From assembly GCA_947628325.1 (NCBI GenBank), contig CANQZL010000091.1, positions 1 through 6,606 on the forward strand: a stretch of DNA of 6,606 bases, written 5' to 3'. How positions within the stretch are numbered: the first letter of the stretch is position 1; each line of letters starts with the position of its first letter. The position numbers and the translations under genes are program-made. The notes beneath the pieces are model-generated. The model was not told the DNA's origin. It did not search any database and saw only the letters and a program-made list of their open reading frames with translations. This DNA is from an uncultured Bacilli bacterium. Its GTDB lineage: Bacteria; Bacillota_I; Bacilli_A; RF39; UBA660. Shown piece by piece: positions 1 through 5,226 of the stretch.

Positions 1-819
1 GATATCAATTCAATACTAAAAGATGTTAAGAGTAAAAAAGAAGTAAATTATGAAGAAGATCGTTTAAAAAAAGTTCACGATTCCCAAATGGAAATTCTTA
101 AAGACTTAGAATCACTATCATCCAAAAAAGACAATGGAATTTCAAATAAATCTAAGAAAAAGAATAAATCAAGTAAAGATAAGCAAGAACAAACATTAAT
201 AGATTTAATTGATACAATTACTGCTAAAGAACTTATATCTAAAGAGGAACTAGATAATAAAGAAGAAGTAGATAGCAAAGAAGATTTCGAAGAAAGCTCT
301 CATGAATTAGATCCTTTAGATATTTTACAAGATTTAAAAGGTGATGATGAAAATACTAAGGTTATGGGAGTATTATCAGAAGAAACTATAAATGAAGATG
401 AAATGAGTAGAAGATTTGAAAACTTTGTTTATGGAGATGATGATGACGATACCGATTCTTTAGATATAAAAATAAGTGAAAAACGTAAGGAGAAAAATAA
501 AGAAAAAGAAAAAGATAGTGAAGAAGTTACTATTACAGAAGAAAGTCAAACTAACTATTATACAACTGCTGATCTCGGTAATATTATGGATACAAAAACT
601 TTAGAAATAGAACCATCTGATACTGAATCTATTGATAAATCTTTCATAACTAATACATCAAACTTTACTCAAAGTGATTTTGATGACTTCAATGATTTAA
701 AAGAAGATATGCATGCTACCAAAGTTATTATAAGAATTCTAATGGTTATTATAGTAATTGTCTTTATCGTAGGTTGTATATTCTTTATTAATAATTACTT
801 TAATTTAGGACTATTTTAA
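1..819 (+). CDS. Acidic, Lys/Glu-rich protein with C-terminal membrane anchor (5' partial)
   Basis: The frame is open from base 1 with no stop, so the true start probably lies upstream. The first internal ATG is at 88 and has no good Shine-Dalgarno site. The 272 visible residues are dominated by Lys, Glu, Asp and Ser, with an Asp run at about 145-149 (DDDDD), and look disordered or coiled. A single hydrophobic stretch near visible residues 242-264 (IIRILMVIIVIVFIVGCIFF) is followed by only about eight residues, NNYFNLGL-type. That is the layout of a tail-anchored or C-terminally anchored membrane protein with a large cytoplasmic part. I recognise no catalytic motif or family. It lies 30 nt upstream of yunB and is closed by a terminator overlapping its stop codon, so the two are probably not one transcript. 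The anchor is clear; the function is unknown. Confidence 0.75.
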   Translation, partial: DINSILKDVKSKKEVNYEEDRLKKVHDSQMEILKDLESLSSKKDNGISNKSKKKNKSSKDKQEQTLIDLIDTITAKELISKEELDNKEEVDSKEDFEESSHELDPLDILQDLKGDDENTKVMGVLSEETINEDEMSRRFENFVYGDDDDDTDSLDIKISEKRKEKNKEKEKDSEEVTITEESQTNYYTTADLGNIMDTKTLEIEPSDTESIDKSFITNTSNFTQSDFDDFNDLKEDMHATKVIIRILMVIIVIVFIVGCIFFINNYFNLGLF

Positions 820-836
820 TATAGTCCTTTTTTTTT
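807..836 (+). terminator. Intrinsic terminator overlapping the stop codon of the anchored acidic protein
   Basis: A perfect 8-bp stem, AGGACTAT (807-814) with ATAGTCCT (821-828), encloses a 6-nt loop and is followed by eight more T residues to 836. The TAA stop (817-819) sits in the loop, so the last coding bases form the hairpin. Expected to end transcription before yunB. Confidence 0.85.
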
Positions 837-844
837 CATATAAT
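837..844 (+). promoter_or_regulatory. Candidate -10 box immediately before yunB (CATATAAT)
   Basis: CATATAAT contains a sigma-A type TATAAT (839-844) and also fits the CATAnnnT -10 pattern known for the mother-cell factors sigma-E and sigma-K of Bacillus. No sigma-A -35 box is seen 17 bp upstream (TTAATA). TAATATA at 817-823 resembles the sigma-E -35 pattern, with a 13-bp spacer. The box ends only 5 nt before the ATG, so a transcript from it would have essentially no leader. The same arrangement recurs before yutH. The sigma assignment is inference. Confidence 0.5.
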
Positions 845-849
845 TTATT

Positions 850-1533
850 ATGAAATTAAGAAAAAGAAAAAAGAAAAATATTATTTTATTTATCATATTA
901 ATCTTTATAAATGTTCATATTATAATAGGTCTTATTGGTAAGAGAATAATTCCTACTATTGAAGACAATATAAAAAATTATGTTAATAAAACACTTCATA
1001 CTTATGTTTTTAATGTCTTTAACAAAGAAACTTTAATAAAAGATGAACTTTTAGATATTATTAATATAAATACTAATAGTCAAGAAGAAATAATATCTAT
1101 AGACTATCGATTAAATGAAGCTAATAAATATTTATATGATAGTATGAATAGATTATATGAAAATATTGATAAATTAAAAATTCAAGAAATTATACCTTAT
1201 CAATATAAAAAAGGAGTTTTCTTTATTCCTTCTGGTTTAGCTTATAGAAATATCTTATTAGATAATCTTGGTTTTAAAATACCTTGTATGATTAATGTTA
1301 TTAGTAGTACTAAAATAAACTTAAAAACTAAAGTTTCTAATTATGGTATAAATAACATCTTAATAGAATTATACCTTGTAACAGAAATTCAAAGTGATAT
1401 TATAACTCCCAATACGTATTATGATTTTAACAATAACTTTGAAACTCTTATCGCCTCTAAAATAGTAGTTGGTAATGTCCCATCTTATTATGGAGGTATA
1501 TTGGAAAAATCTAGTGCAATTATATCTAGTTAA
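850..1533 (+). CDS. yunB: Sporulation protein YunB family
   Basis: This 227-residue protein matches the YunB family of endospore formers, where it is a mother-cell membrane protein of unknown biochemical role. A basic N-terminus (KLRKRKKKN) precedes one membrane segment at about 10-29; the rest is expected outside the cytoplasm. Family-like motifs follow in order: IPSGL at 126-130, the KIP turn at 143-145, YGINN at 165-169, a strand-rich region, and the C-terminal signature VVGNVPSYYGG at 206-216. The length is close to that of Bacillus YunB. The ATG at 850 is the only reasonable start, because the next Met in frame is deep inside the protein, yet no Shine-Dalgarno site precedes it. A -10-like box lies 5 nt upstream, suggesting a leaderless mRNA. 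Assignment is by motif recognition from memory, without alignment. Confidence 0.85.
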   Translation: MKLRKRKKKNIILFIILIFINVHIIIGLIGKRIIPTIEDNIKNYVNKTLHTYVFNVFNKETLIKDELLDIININTNSQEEIISIDYRLNEANKYLYDSMNRLYENIDKLKIQEIIPYQYKKGVFFIPSGLAYRNILLDNLGFKIPCMINVISSTKINLKTKVSNYGINNILIELYLVTEIQSDIITPNTYYDFNNNFETLIASKIVVGNVPSYYGGILEKSSAIISS

Positions 1534-1545
1534 TTATCTTTTTTT
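1518..1545 (+). terminator. Weak AU-only terminator candidate after yunB
   Basis: AATTA (1518-1522) can pair with TAATT (1531-1535), which includes the stop codon of yunB, and seven T residues follow at 1539-1545. The stem is only five AU pairs, so it may terminate poorly or not at all. It is listed because it has the same stop-codon-overlap layout as the stronger terminators here. Confidence 0.3.
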
Positions 1546-1546
1546 G

Positions 1547-1570
1547 TGGTAATATTTATATAGTAGGTGG
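1547..1570 (+). promoter_or_regulatory. Extended -10 promoter candidate and Shine-Dalgarno site for the 1575 gene
   Basis: TGGTAATAT (1547-1555) is a TGn-extended -10 with one transposition from TATAAT. It closely resembles the TGGTATAAT in front of the S1-domain gene. AGGTGG at 1565-1570 is a good ribosome binding site 4 nt before the ATG. No convincing -35 box is seen, which extended -10 promoters can do without. Confidence 0.5.
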
Positions 1571-1574
1571 TTAT

Positions 1575-2120
1575 ATGCAAAATAACATTTTTATAAATGA
1601 TGCTATAGATAGTTCATTTAAATTATATGTATCATCCAAAGATAAAAAAGATTCCCTAAATTATAATAAATTTTTATGTGTTATTATAAGAATGCTTGTT
1701 TTACTATTTGGGGAAGAAGAAATATTAGAGTGTTATGAAAAAAAAGATGAAGAATCATTTAAAAATGTAATAACTAAATATGGGACAACTGAAGATGAAT
1801 ATAAAAATTTTATTTCTACTTTAGAAAAATTTTATAATTTTAATAATCGTCAAGAAAAGAAAAGTATAAAAAAGAAAAATAAATATTTTAATCTTGTTCA
1901 AAAAAATCTTATCGATATGCTCTTAAAGAAAAATTCAACTGAAAAAATAGATAATACTAAAATAAAAGATTTTTATGAATTACTATTTACAGCTCGAAGT
2001 AATAATTTTTATTTTAAAAGTACAGCAGTTCTTTTAGCATATAATCCTTATGAAATAGATGATTATTTTAAAAAACAAAATATATTGGTGGGTGAAGTTG
2101 ATGAGAAAAATAACAATTAA
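1575..2120 (+). CDS. Hypothetical 181-residue helical protein, coupled to yutD
   Basis: I do not recognise this protein. It is 181 residues, soluble, with no signal peptide or convincing membrane segment, and by composition probably all helical. A hydrophobic helix near 30-46 (KFLCVIIRMLVLLFGEEE) is followed by acidic and basic amphipathic stretches, a very basic patch around 93-103 (RQEKKSIKKKNK), and a C-terminal segment TARSNNFYFKSTAVLLAYNPYEID. The start is supported by AGGTGG 4 nt upstream. The last 20 nt overlap yutD, whose ribosome binding site lies inside this gene, so the two are probably co-transcribed and translationally coupled. It occupies the place between yunB and yutD that holds unrelated genes in B. 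subtilis, so it looks lineage-specific. Confidence 0.8.
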   Translation: MQNNIFINDAIDSSFKLYVSSKDKKDSLNYNKFLCVIIRMLVLLFGEEEILECYEKKDEESFKNVITKYGTTEDEYKNFISTLEKFYNFNNRQEKKSIKKKNKYFNLVQKNLIDMLLKKNSTEKIDNTKIKDFYELLFTARSNNFYFKSTAVLLAYNPYEIDDYFKKQNILVGEVDEKNNN

Positions 2121-2382
2121 TGACGTTAACTATGAAGTTATTGAAGATGTAAAAGATGCTATTGATAAAGAAATATTAAAAGAAAAAATAACTGATTATT
2201 TCGACGATTATGATTATATTGTCGGTGATTGGGCTTATGGGAAATTAAGACTTAAAGGCTTTTATGATTCTAATAATAAAAATTGTAAAAAAATCAATGA
2301 TATTGCTGAATTAAAAACTTATATTGAAAATAATTGTGCTTATGGCTGCCGTTGGTTTCAAATTAAGAAAATAAATGATTGA
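2101..2382 (+). CDS. yutD: YutD family protein
   Basis: A 93-residue protein of the YutD-like family (DUF1027), small conserved Firmicutes proteins of unknown function. The family signature is unmistakable: DYIVGDWAYGKLRLKGF at residues 38-54, then a Cys-rich C-terminal motif CAYGCRWF at 79-86, matching the CNFGC-type end of Bacillus YutD. I chose the ATG at 2101 because GGTGGGTG (2087-2094) lies 6 nt upstream and because the protein then begins at the usual family N-terminus (RKITINDVNYEVIED). A longer reading from 2059 would add 14 residues with no family similarity and no ribosome binding site. It overlaps the preceding gene by 20 nt. The TGA stop overlaps the -35 box of the next gene. Confidence 0.92.
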   Translation: MRKITINDVNYEVIEDVKDAIDKEILKEKITDYFDDYDYIVGDWAYGKLRLKGFYDSNNKNCKKINDIAELKTYIENNCAYGCRWFQIKKIND

Positions 2383-2433
2383 AAATATAAATATATTTTG
2401 ATATAATAAATTGTAGAGTAGAATAGAGAGGGA
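2379..2433 (+). promoter_or_regulatory. Strong sigma-A promoter and ribosome binding site for the DUF1292-like gene
   Basis: TTGAAA (2379-2384), a 17-bp spacer and TATAAT (2402-2407) preceded by TG at 2399-2400 make a near-consensus extended promoter; transcription should start near 2414. The -35 overlaps the yutD stop codon. GAGAGGGA at 2426-2433 is the ribosome binding site, 5 nt before the ATG. The spacer holds the perfect inverted repeat AAAATAT (2382-2388)/ATATTTT (2393-2399), which might be an operator or just AT-rich chance. Confidence 0.85.
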
Positions 2434-2438
2434 TTGCA

Positions 2439-4025
2439 ATGCCAGAAAAGATATCAATCTTGAAGGAATCTGGCGAAACATTATCATCAAATATAGTTTC
2501 AGTATTTATGATTCCTGACACAGAAAAAAGATATATAATTACAACTGAAAATGCTGTGGACCCACATGGGCTCACTGTTTTGCATGTTAGTGAAATCGCT
2601 GATGGCTCCTTACAAAAAGTTGCAACAGATGATGAATGGTCAACAATAAAGACAATAATGCGTGCAATAATATCTGGTAATGTAGGCTCTTATAAATATA
2701 TTCCTGCTATCGAAAGTATAAATGCTAGTGGAACTTACTCAAGAGATATATCTGTTAGTGCTTCTGCAGCTAAACAAATGGTTGATAATTATAACTCTAG
2801 TGAGAAAAGTGGAGCTACTTTAGATAGTACTCCAGCAGAAGCTCCATTAGATCAAAACGATGCAGTAGGTAATCAAGTAAATCCTAATTCAATATTTCCA
2901 AATAATGATAATAATATAGCTAATGAAGATGAAGTTGTACCAGGAATTGCTGAGTTAAATTCTCCAGTAATGCCAGCATCACCTTCTGAGCAATCTTTAG
3001 AACCAGTTCAATTGATTCAACCTGTTAATGCAGTTCAACCTCCAACTCCTGAAATGGGAGTAGTTGGAAATGACTCCATGGTTGTTTCTAATAATCCTGT
3101 AACAAGAACAGTAGTTGTACCAAGTGTTGGTCAAGTTAATCAAATGGCTGATGCCATGGCTCCACAACCAGTTGAAATTCAACCAGTAACTCCTATTGGC
3201 ATACCTCCAGTAGACAATACTGTTCAAGTAGTATCACCAGTTGGACTAGGACAACCTTTACCAGAAACTGAAGATCCAATTGCTGTAAATCAACCTTTAG
3301 TAGAAGCTCAACCAACAGTTATTGATCCAATGTCTACTATTGCCAATCCAGTTCAAGTAGAACAACCTATCGCTCAAAATATCCAAAATACAGGAGTAAT
3401 GCCTGTTGTTGATCCAAATGCTCAAATAGGTCTACAAAATACTGGTGTAGTTCCCGTTGTTAATCCAAGCATTCAACCTGTAGCAGGTATTCCTAATCCT
3501 GCTCCTCAACCTATTATGCCAGATGGAATGGGAATTCAAGTAGCCAACCCATCAACAATCGTTCCAAATGCTCAAATAGCTGAAGAAGCTTCACCAACTC
3601 CTAGCGTAGTAATTAATCAGAGTGCAACTCCAAGTTTTGCTCCAAATGCTAGCTTAGATGAAGTGGTTATGGGAGCTCAAGAAATGTTTATGGAAGGTGT
3701 TAAAAACCTAGTTCAAACTATTCAAGAAAAAGTATATCGTGATTTATATAATAAAGAAGCTGAATTAAAAAATAGAGAAGCCATCATTGAACAAAAAGAA
3801 CAACTAATTAATGGACAAATGCTTGCTATGATGAGTAACTTTACTAATAATTTTAATGCTTTACAAAATCAAGGAGTACCATCTATGCCTCAGCAGCCAA
3901 TAGCACCAATGCCACAGCAACCAATGCCTCCTCAAGGGCAAATGATGCAACCAAATCAAATGGTAATGCCTCCTATAATTCAGCCAACTGTCGTACAAGC
4001 CTCAAACGATGCTAATCAAACTTAA
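2439..4025 (+). CDS. DUF1292-like N-terminal domain protein with long Pro/Gln-rich region
   Basis: A 528-residue soluble protein with no signal peptide or membrane segment. Residues 1-70 resemble the DUF1292 (YrzB/UPF0473) fold in pattern: a beta-rich start (ISILKESGE), a VFMIPDTEKRYIITTEN strand pair, LHVSEIADGSLQKVATDDEW, and a following helix (WSTIKTIMRAIIS). Residues about 130-405 are low-complexity Pro, Gln, Val and Asn sequence with an internal repeat (QNTGVMPVVDPNAQI at 316, QNTGVVPVVNPSIQ at 334). Residues about 405-478 are helical, with a charged, coiled-coil-like stretch (RDLYNKEAELKNREAIIEQK), and the tail from 480 is MPQQP-rich. The design resembles a scaffold or adaptor with two ordered ends on a flexible linker. 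Function unknown. It has its own strong promoter and terminator, so it is monocistronic and probably well expressed. Confidence 0.85.
   Translation: MPEKISILKESGETLSSNIVSVFMIPDTEKRYIITTENAVDPHGLTVLHVSEIADGSLQKVATDDEWSTIKTIMRAIISGNVGSYKYIPAIESINASGTYSRDISVSASAAKQMVDNYNSSEKSGATLDSTPAEAPLDQNDAVGNQVNPNSIFPNNDNNIANEDEVVPGIAELNSPVMPASPSEQSLEPVQLIQPVNAVQPPTPEMGVVGNDSMVVSNNPVTRTVVVPSVGQVNQMADAMAPQPVEIQPVTPIGIPPVDNTVQVVSPVGLGQPLPETEDPIAVNQPLVEAQPTVIDPMSTIANPVQVEQPIAQNIQNTGVMPVVDPNAQIGLQNTGVVPVVNPSIQPVAGIPNPAPQPIMPDGMGIQVANPSTIVPNAQIAEEASPTPSVVINQSATPSFAPNASLDEVVMGAQEMFMEGVKNLVQTIQEKVYRDLYNKEAELKNREAIIEQKEQLINGQMLAMMSNFTNNFNALQNQGVPSMPQQPIAPMPQQPMPPQGQMMQPNQMVMPPIIQPTVVQASNDANQT
3384..3485 (+). repeat. 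Imperfect in-frame duplication in the Pro/Gln-rich region
   Basis: Codons from 3384 (QNTGVMPVVDPNAQI) recur from 3438 (QNTGVVPVVNPSIQ), 54 nt apart. The DNA has drifted mostly at third positions, so the duplication is not recent. A separate 16-bp exact repeat, CCAAATGCTCAAATAG, is at 3414-3429 and 3564-3579 and encodes PNAQI both times. Confidence 0.75.
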
Positions 4026-4045
4026 GAATTTTCTTAAGTTTTTTT
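4018..4045 (+). terminator. Intrinsic terminator overlapping the stop codon of the DUF1292-like gene
   Basis: A perfect 10-bp stem, AAACTTAAGA (4018-4027) with TCTTAAGTTT (4032-4041), has a 4-nt ATTT loop. The T-run extends to 4045. The TAA stop (4023-4025) lies inside the left arm. Confidence 0.85.
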
Positions 4046-4053
4046 CATATTAT
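4046..4053 (+). promoter_or_regulatory. Candidate -10 box immediately before yutH (CATATTAT)
   Basis: CATATTAT fits the CATAnnnT pattern and ends 5 nt before the ATG at 4059, the same spacing as before yunB. GAATTTT at 4026-4032 is a sigma-E-like -35 candidate with a 13-bp spacer, also the same as at yunB. No TTGACA-type -35 or Shine-Dalgarno site is present. Sigma identity is inferred, not shown. Confidence 0.45.
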
Positions 4054-4058
4054 GTAAT

Positions 4059-4901
4059 ATGATAGAAATTTTAAAAAAATATTATAAAATAGATATAAAA
4101 GATTATCAAAAATATAAAGATGGAATAATATTTCAAATAGATGGAATAAATTATTTATTTACTAAATGTTATTTTAATAAAGACTACATAGACAATTTAT
4201 ACCAAATATGTAATAACTTTAAACAACTTAAATTACATGATTTTGTCTTTAATAAAGATAAACAATTAATATCTGAAGAATACATTTTATTTAAAATAAA
4301 TGTCTTAATAGATAATATTACTTTAGAAGATATTATTAAATTTAATAGTATTGATTGTAATATGTATAAAAACAATTATATAAGTATGCAAACTTTCTGG
4401 GAAAATAAAATAGATTATCTAGAAATTCAAATAAGCGAATTATCAGATAATCCATTAATTAATAAAAGTTTTGATTACTATATAGGTATAGCCGAAATAC
4501 TAATTCAATACTTAAAAAAACATCCTCTTAACATAGACTTATGTTTATCTCATAAAGGACTTCATAGTATTAATTCCTTAGAATTTTATAATCCATTATA
4601 TCTTAGTTTTGATCTAAAGTATAAAGATTTAGCTACTTATATAAGACAAACTAATGATTATAACTTATTATTTAAAATAATTGATAATAGAGTAGATGAT
4701 AATAATTATAATTATTTCTTTGTCAGAATGATTTTTCCTTTTGACTATTTTGATATTATTAGTGATATGGTAATTGATTTAGAAGAAGAAAAAATATTAG
4801 TAAATATGTTAAATAATATAGAAGAATATGAAAAATATATAGGAGAAATCCAAGATATTTTTGGTATTTATTTATTTCCTTGGCTTAAAAAAAGTAATTA
4901 A
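4059..4901 (+). CDS. yutH: YutH-like spore coat-associated protein (CotS/kinase-like fold)
   Basis: A 280-residue protein that I assign to the YutH family, spore-coat-associated relatives of CotS within the aminoglycoside phosphotransferase/protein-kinase-like superfamily. Matching landmarks are the N-terminal YYKIDIKDYQKYKDGIIF (8-25), FWENKIDYLE (113-122), YYIGIAEILIQYL (140-152), the DLATYIRQ segment (190-197), the signature FFVRMIFPFDYFDII (220-234), and the terminal IYLFPWL (270-276). It is some 50-60 residues shorter than Bacillus YutH as I remember it. The region where a kinase would have HGD..N reads LSHKGLHSIN (163-172), so the catalytic Asp is missing and phosphotransfer is unlikely. 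No Shine-Dalgarno site precedes the ATG. The stop overlaps the stop of the convergent NifU-domain gene. Assignment is by memory of family motifs. Confidence 0.72.
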   Translation: MIEILKKYYKIDIKDYQKYKDGIIFQIDGINYLFTKCYFNKDYIDNLYQICNNFKQLKLHDFVFNKDKQLISEEYILFKINVLIDNITLEDIIKFNSIDCNMYKNNYISMQTFWENKIDYLEIQISELSDNPLINKSFDYYIGIAEILIQYLKKHPLNIDLCLSHKGLHSINSLEFYNPLYLSFDLKYKDLATYIRQTNDYNLLFKIIDNRVDDNNYNYFFVRMIFPFDYFDIISDMVIDLEEEKILVNMLNNIEEYEKYIGEIQDIFGIYLFPWLKKSN

Positions 4902-4919
4902 ACTGTTACATTAATTACT
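4887..4919 (-). terminator. Terminator of the NifU-domain gene, inside the convergent overlap
   Basis: AGTAATTAA (4893-4901) pairs perfectly over 9 bp with TTAATTACT (4911-4919), loop 9 nt. Read on the minus strand it is followed by a T-run (complement of A4887-4892). It therefore suits the NifU-domain gene, and the run lies within the last codons of yutH. On the plus strand no T-run follows, so termination of yutH here is doubtful. Confidence 0.65.
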
Positions 4920-5143
4920 CCTTCAATTTCTGGTATTTCTGTTTTTAAAGTCTCATATAATCCATTTTTAATTGTATCATCAGAAAACATACATGCTTGA
5001 CAAGCTCCTGTAAGTCTTACATAAACTATTTTATCTTTATAATCAACAAATTCTACATCTCCACCTTCCATATTTAAATAAGGTCTTAATGTATCAAGTG
5101 TTTCTTTTATTTGGTCTATAATGTCAGTTTTTTTATTTTCCAT
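4898..5143 (-). CDS. nfu: NifU C-terminal domain (Nfu/YutI-type) iron-sulfur protein
   Basis: An 81-residue stand-alone NifU C-terminal domain, the type called YutI in Bacillus. It binds a [4Fe-4S] cluster through a CxxC motif, probably between two subunits, and acts as a cytoplasmic carrier or scaffold in Fe-S protein maturation. The signatures are LRPYLNMEGGDVEFVDY (19-35) and TGACQACMFS (45-54), with the ligand cysteines at 48 and 51. The usual GCxSS part is altered to ACMFS but the CxxC is intact. Start: GGTG at 5153-5150 is 6 nt before the ATG at 5143, while the ATG at 5149 and GTG at 5155 would abut or precede the ribosome binding site and lie at the expected transcription start. It is divergent from the S1-domain gene and convergent with yutH, overlapping it by 4 nt. 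Confidence 0.92.
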   Translation of the reverse strand: MENKKTDIIDQIKETLDTLRPYLNMEGGDVEFVDYKDKIVYVRLTGACQACMFSDDTIKNGLYETLKTEIPEIEGVINVTV

Positions 5144-5160
5144 TGCCATCACCACGTATA

Positions 5161-5189
5161 ATTATAACTTAGAAATAATTTGGTGTAAA
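5161..5189 (-). promoter_or_regulatory. Minus-strand promoter of the NifU-domain gene
   Basis: On the minus strand TTTACA (5189-5184), a 17-bp spacer and TATAAT (5166-5161) form a good sigma-A promoter. It predicts a start near 5154 and a very short leader holding only the GTGGTG ribosome binding site. The -35 overlaps by two bases that of the divergent promoter. Confidence 0.8.
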
Positions 5190-5200
5190 TAATTTGTTGT
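5173..5200. repeat. 14-bp tandem direct repeat in the divergent promoter region
   Basis: AAATAATTTGGTGT (5173-5186) is immediately repeated as AAATAATTTGTTGT (5187-5200), one mismatch in 14. The repeats cover the overlapping -35 boxes of both promoters. The minus-strand -35 TTTACA straddles the junction and exists only because of the tandem arrangement. Confidence 0.8.
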
Positions 5201-5222
5201 GGTATAATGATTAACGAGGTGG
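5180..5222 (+). promoter_or_regulatory. Promoter and ribosome binding site of the S1-domain gene
   Basis: TTGGTG (5180-5185), a 17-bp spacer and TATAAT (5203-5208) with TG at 5200-5201 form an extended -10 promoter, start near 5215. GAGGTGG (5216-5222) is the ribosome binding site, 4 nt before the ATG, so the leader is only about 12 nt. Confidence 0.85.
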
Positions 5223-5226
5223 AAAA

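Noticed and set aside
75..278. Minus-strand 67-residue reading frame rich in Ser and Leu
   Set aside because: It is the antisense of the Lys/Glu/Asp-rich coding sequence of the first gene, has no ribosome binding site or family similarity, and the plus-strand frame is clearly coding.
1511..1529. CTAG repeats near the yunB stop as an inverted repeat or operator
   Set aside because: Only the self-palindromic 4-bp CTAG matches; flanking bases do not pair.
2059..2100. Longer YutD start adding 14 residues
   Set aside because: No ribosome binding site precedes 2059 and the extra residues do not belong to the family, whereas GGTGGGTG directly precedes the ATG at 2101.
2380..2382. Possible TGA-as-tryptophan code
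   Set aside because: TGA ends yutD at the expected family length, and Trp codons in the window are TGG, so the standard bacterial code applies.
2363..2575. Minus-strand 70-residue reading frame
   Set aside because: It covers the yutD end, the promoter and the start of the DUF1292-like gene on the opposite strand, with no promoter or Shine-Dalgarno site of its own.
2997..3227. Minus-strand 76-residue reading frame rich in Asn, Trp and Tyr
   Set aside because: It is an antisense artefact of the Pro/Gln-rich low-complexity coding region.
4184..4375. Minus-strand 63-residue reading frame inside yutH
   Set aside because: No start signals, and the plus-strand frame matches a known family throughout.
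5144..5155. GTG (5155) or ATG (5149) as start of the NifU-domain protein
   Set aside because: These lie at or within the predicted transcription start and ribosome binding site; the ATG at 5143 has correct spacing to GGTG.
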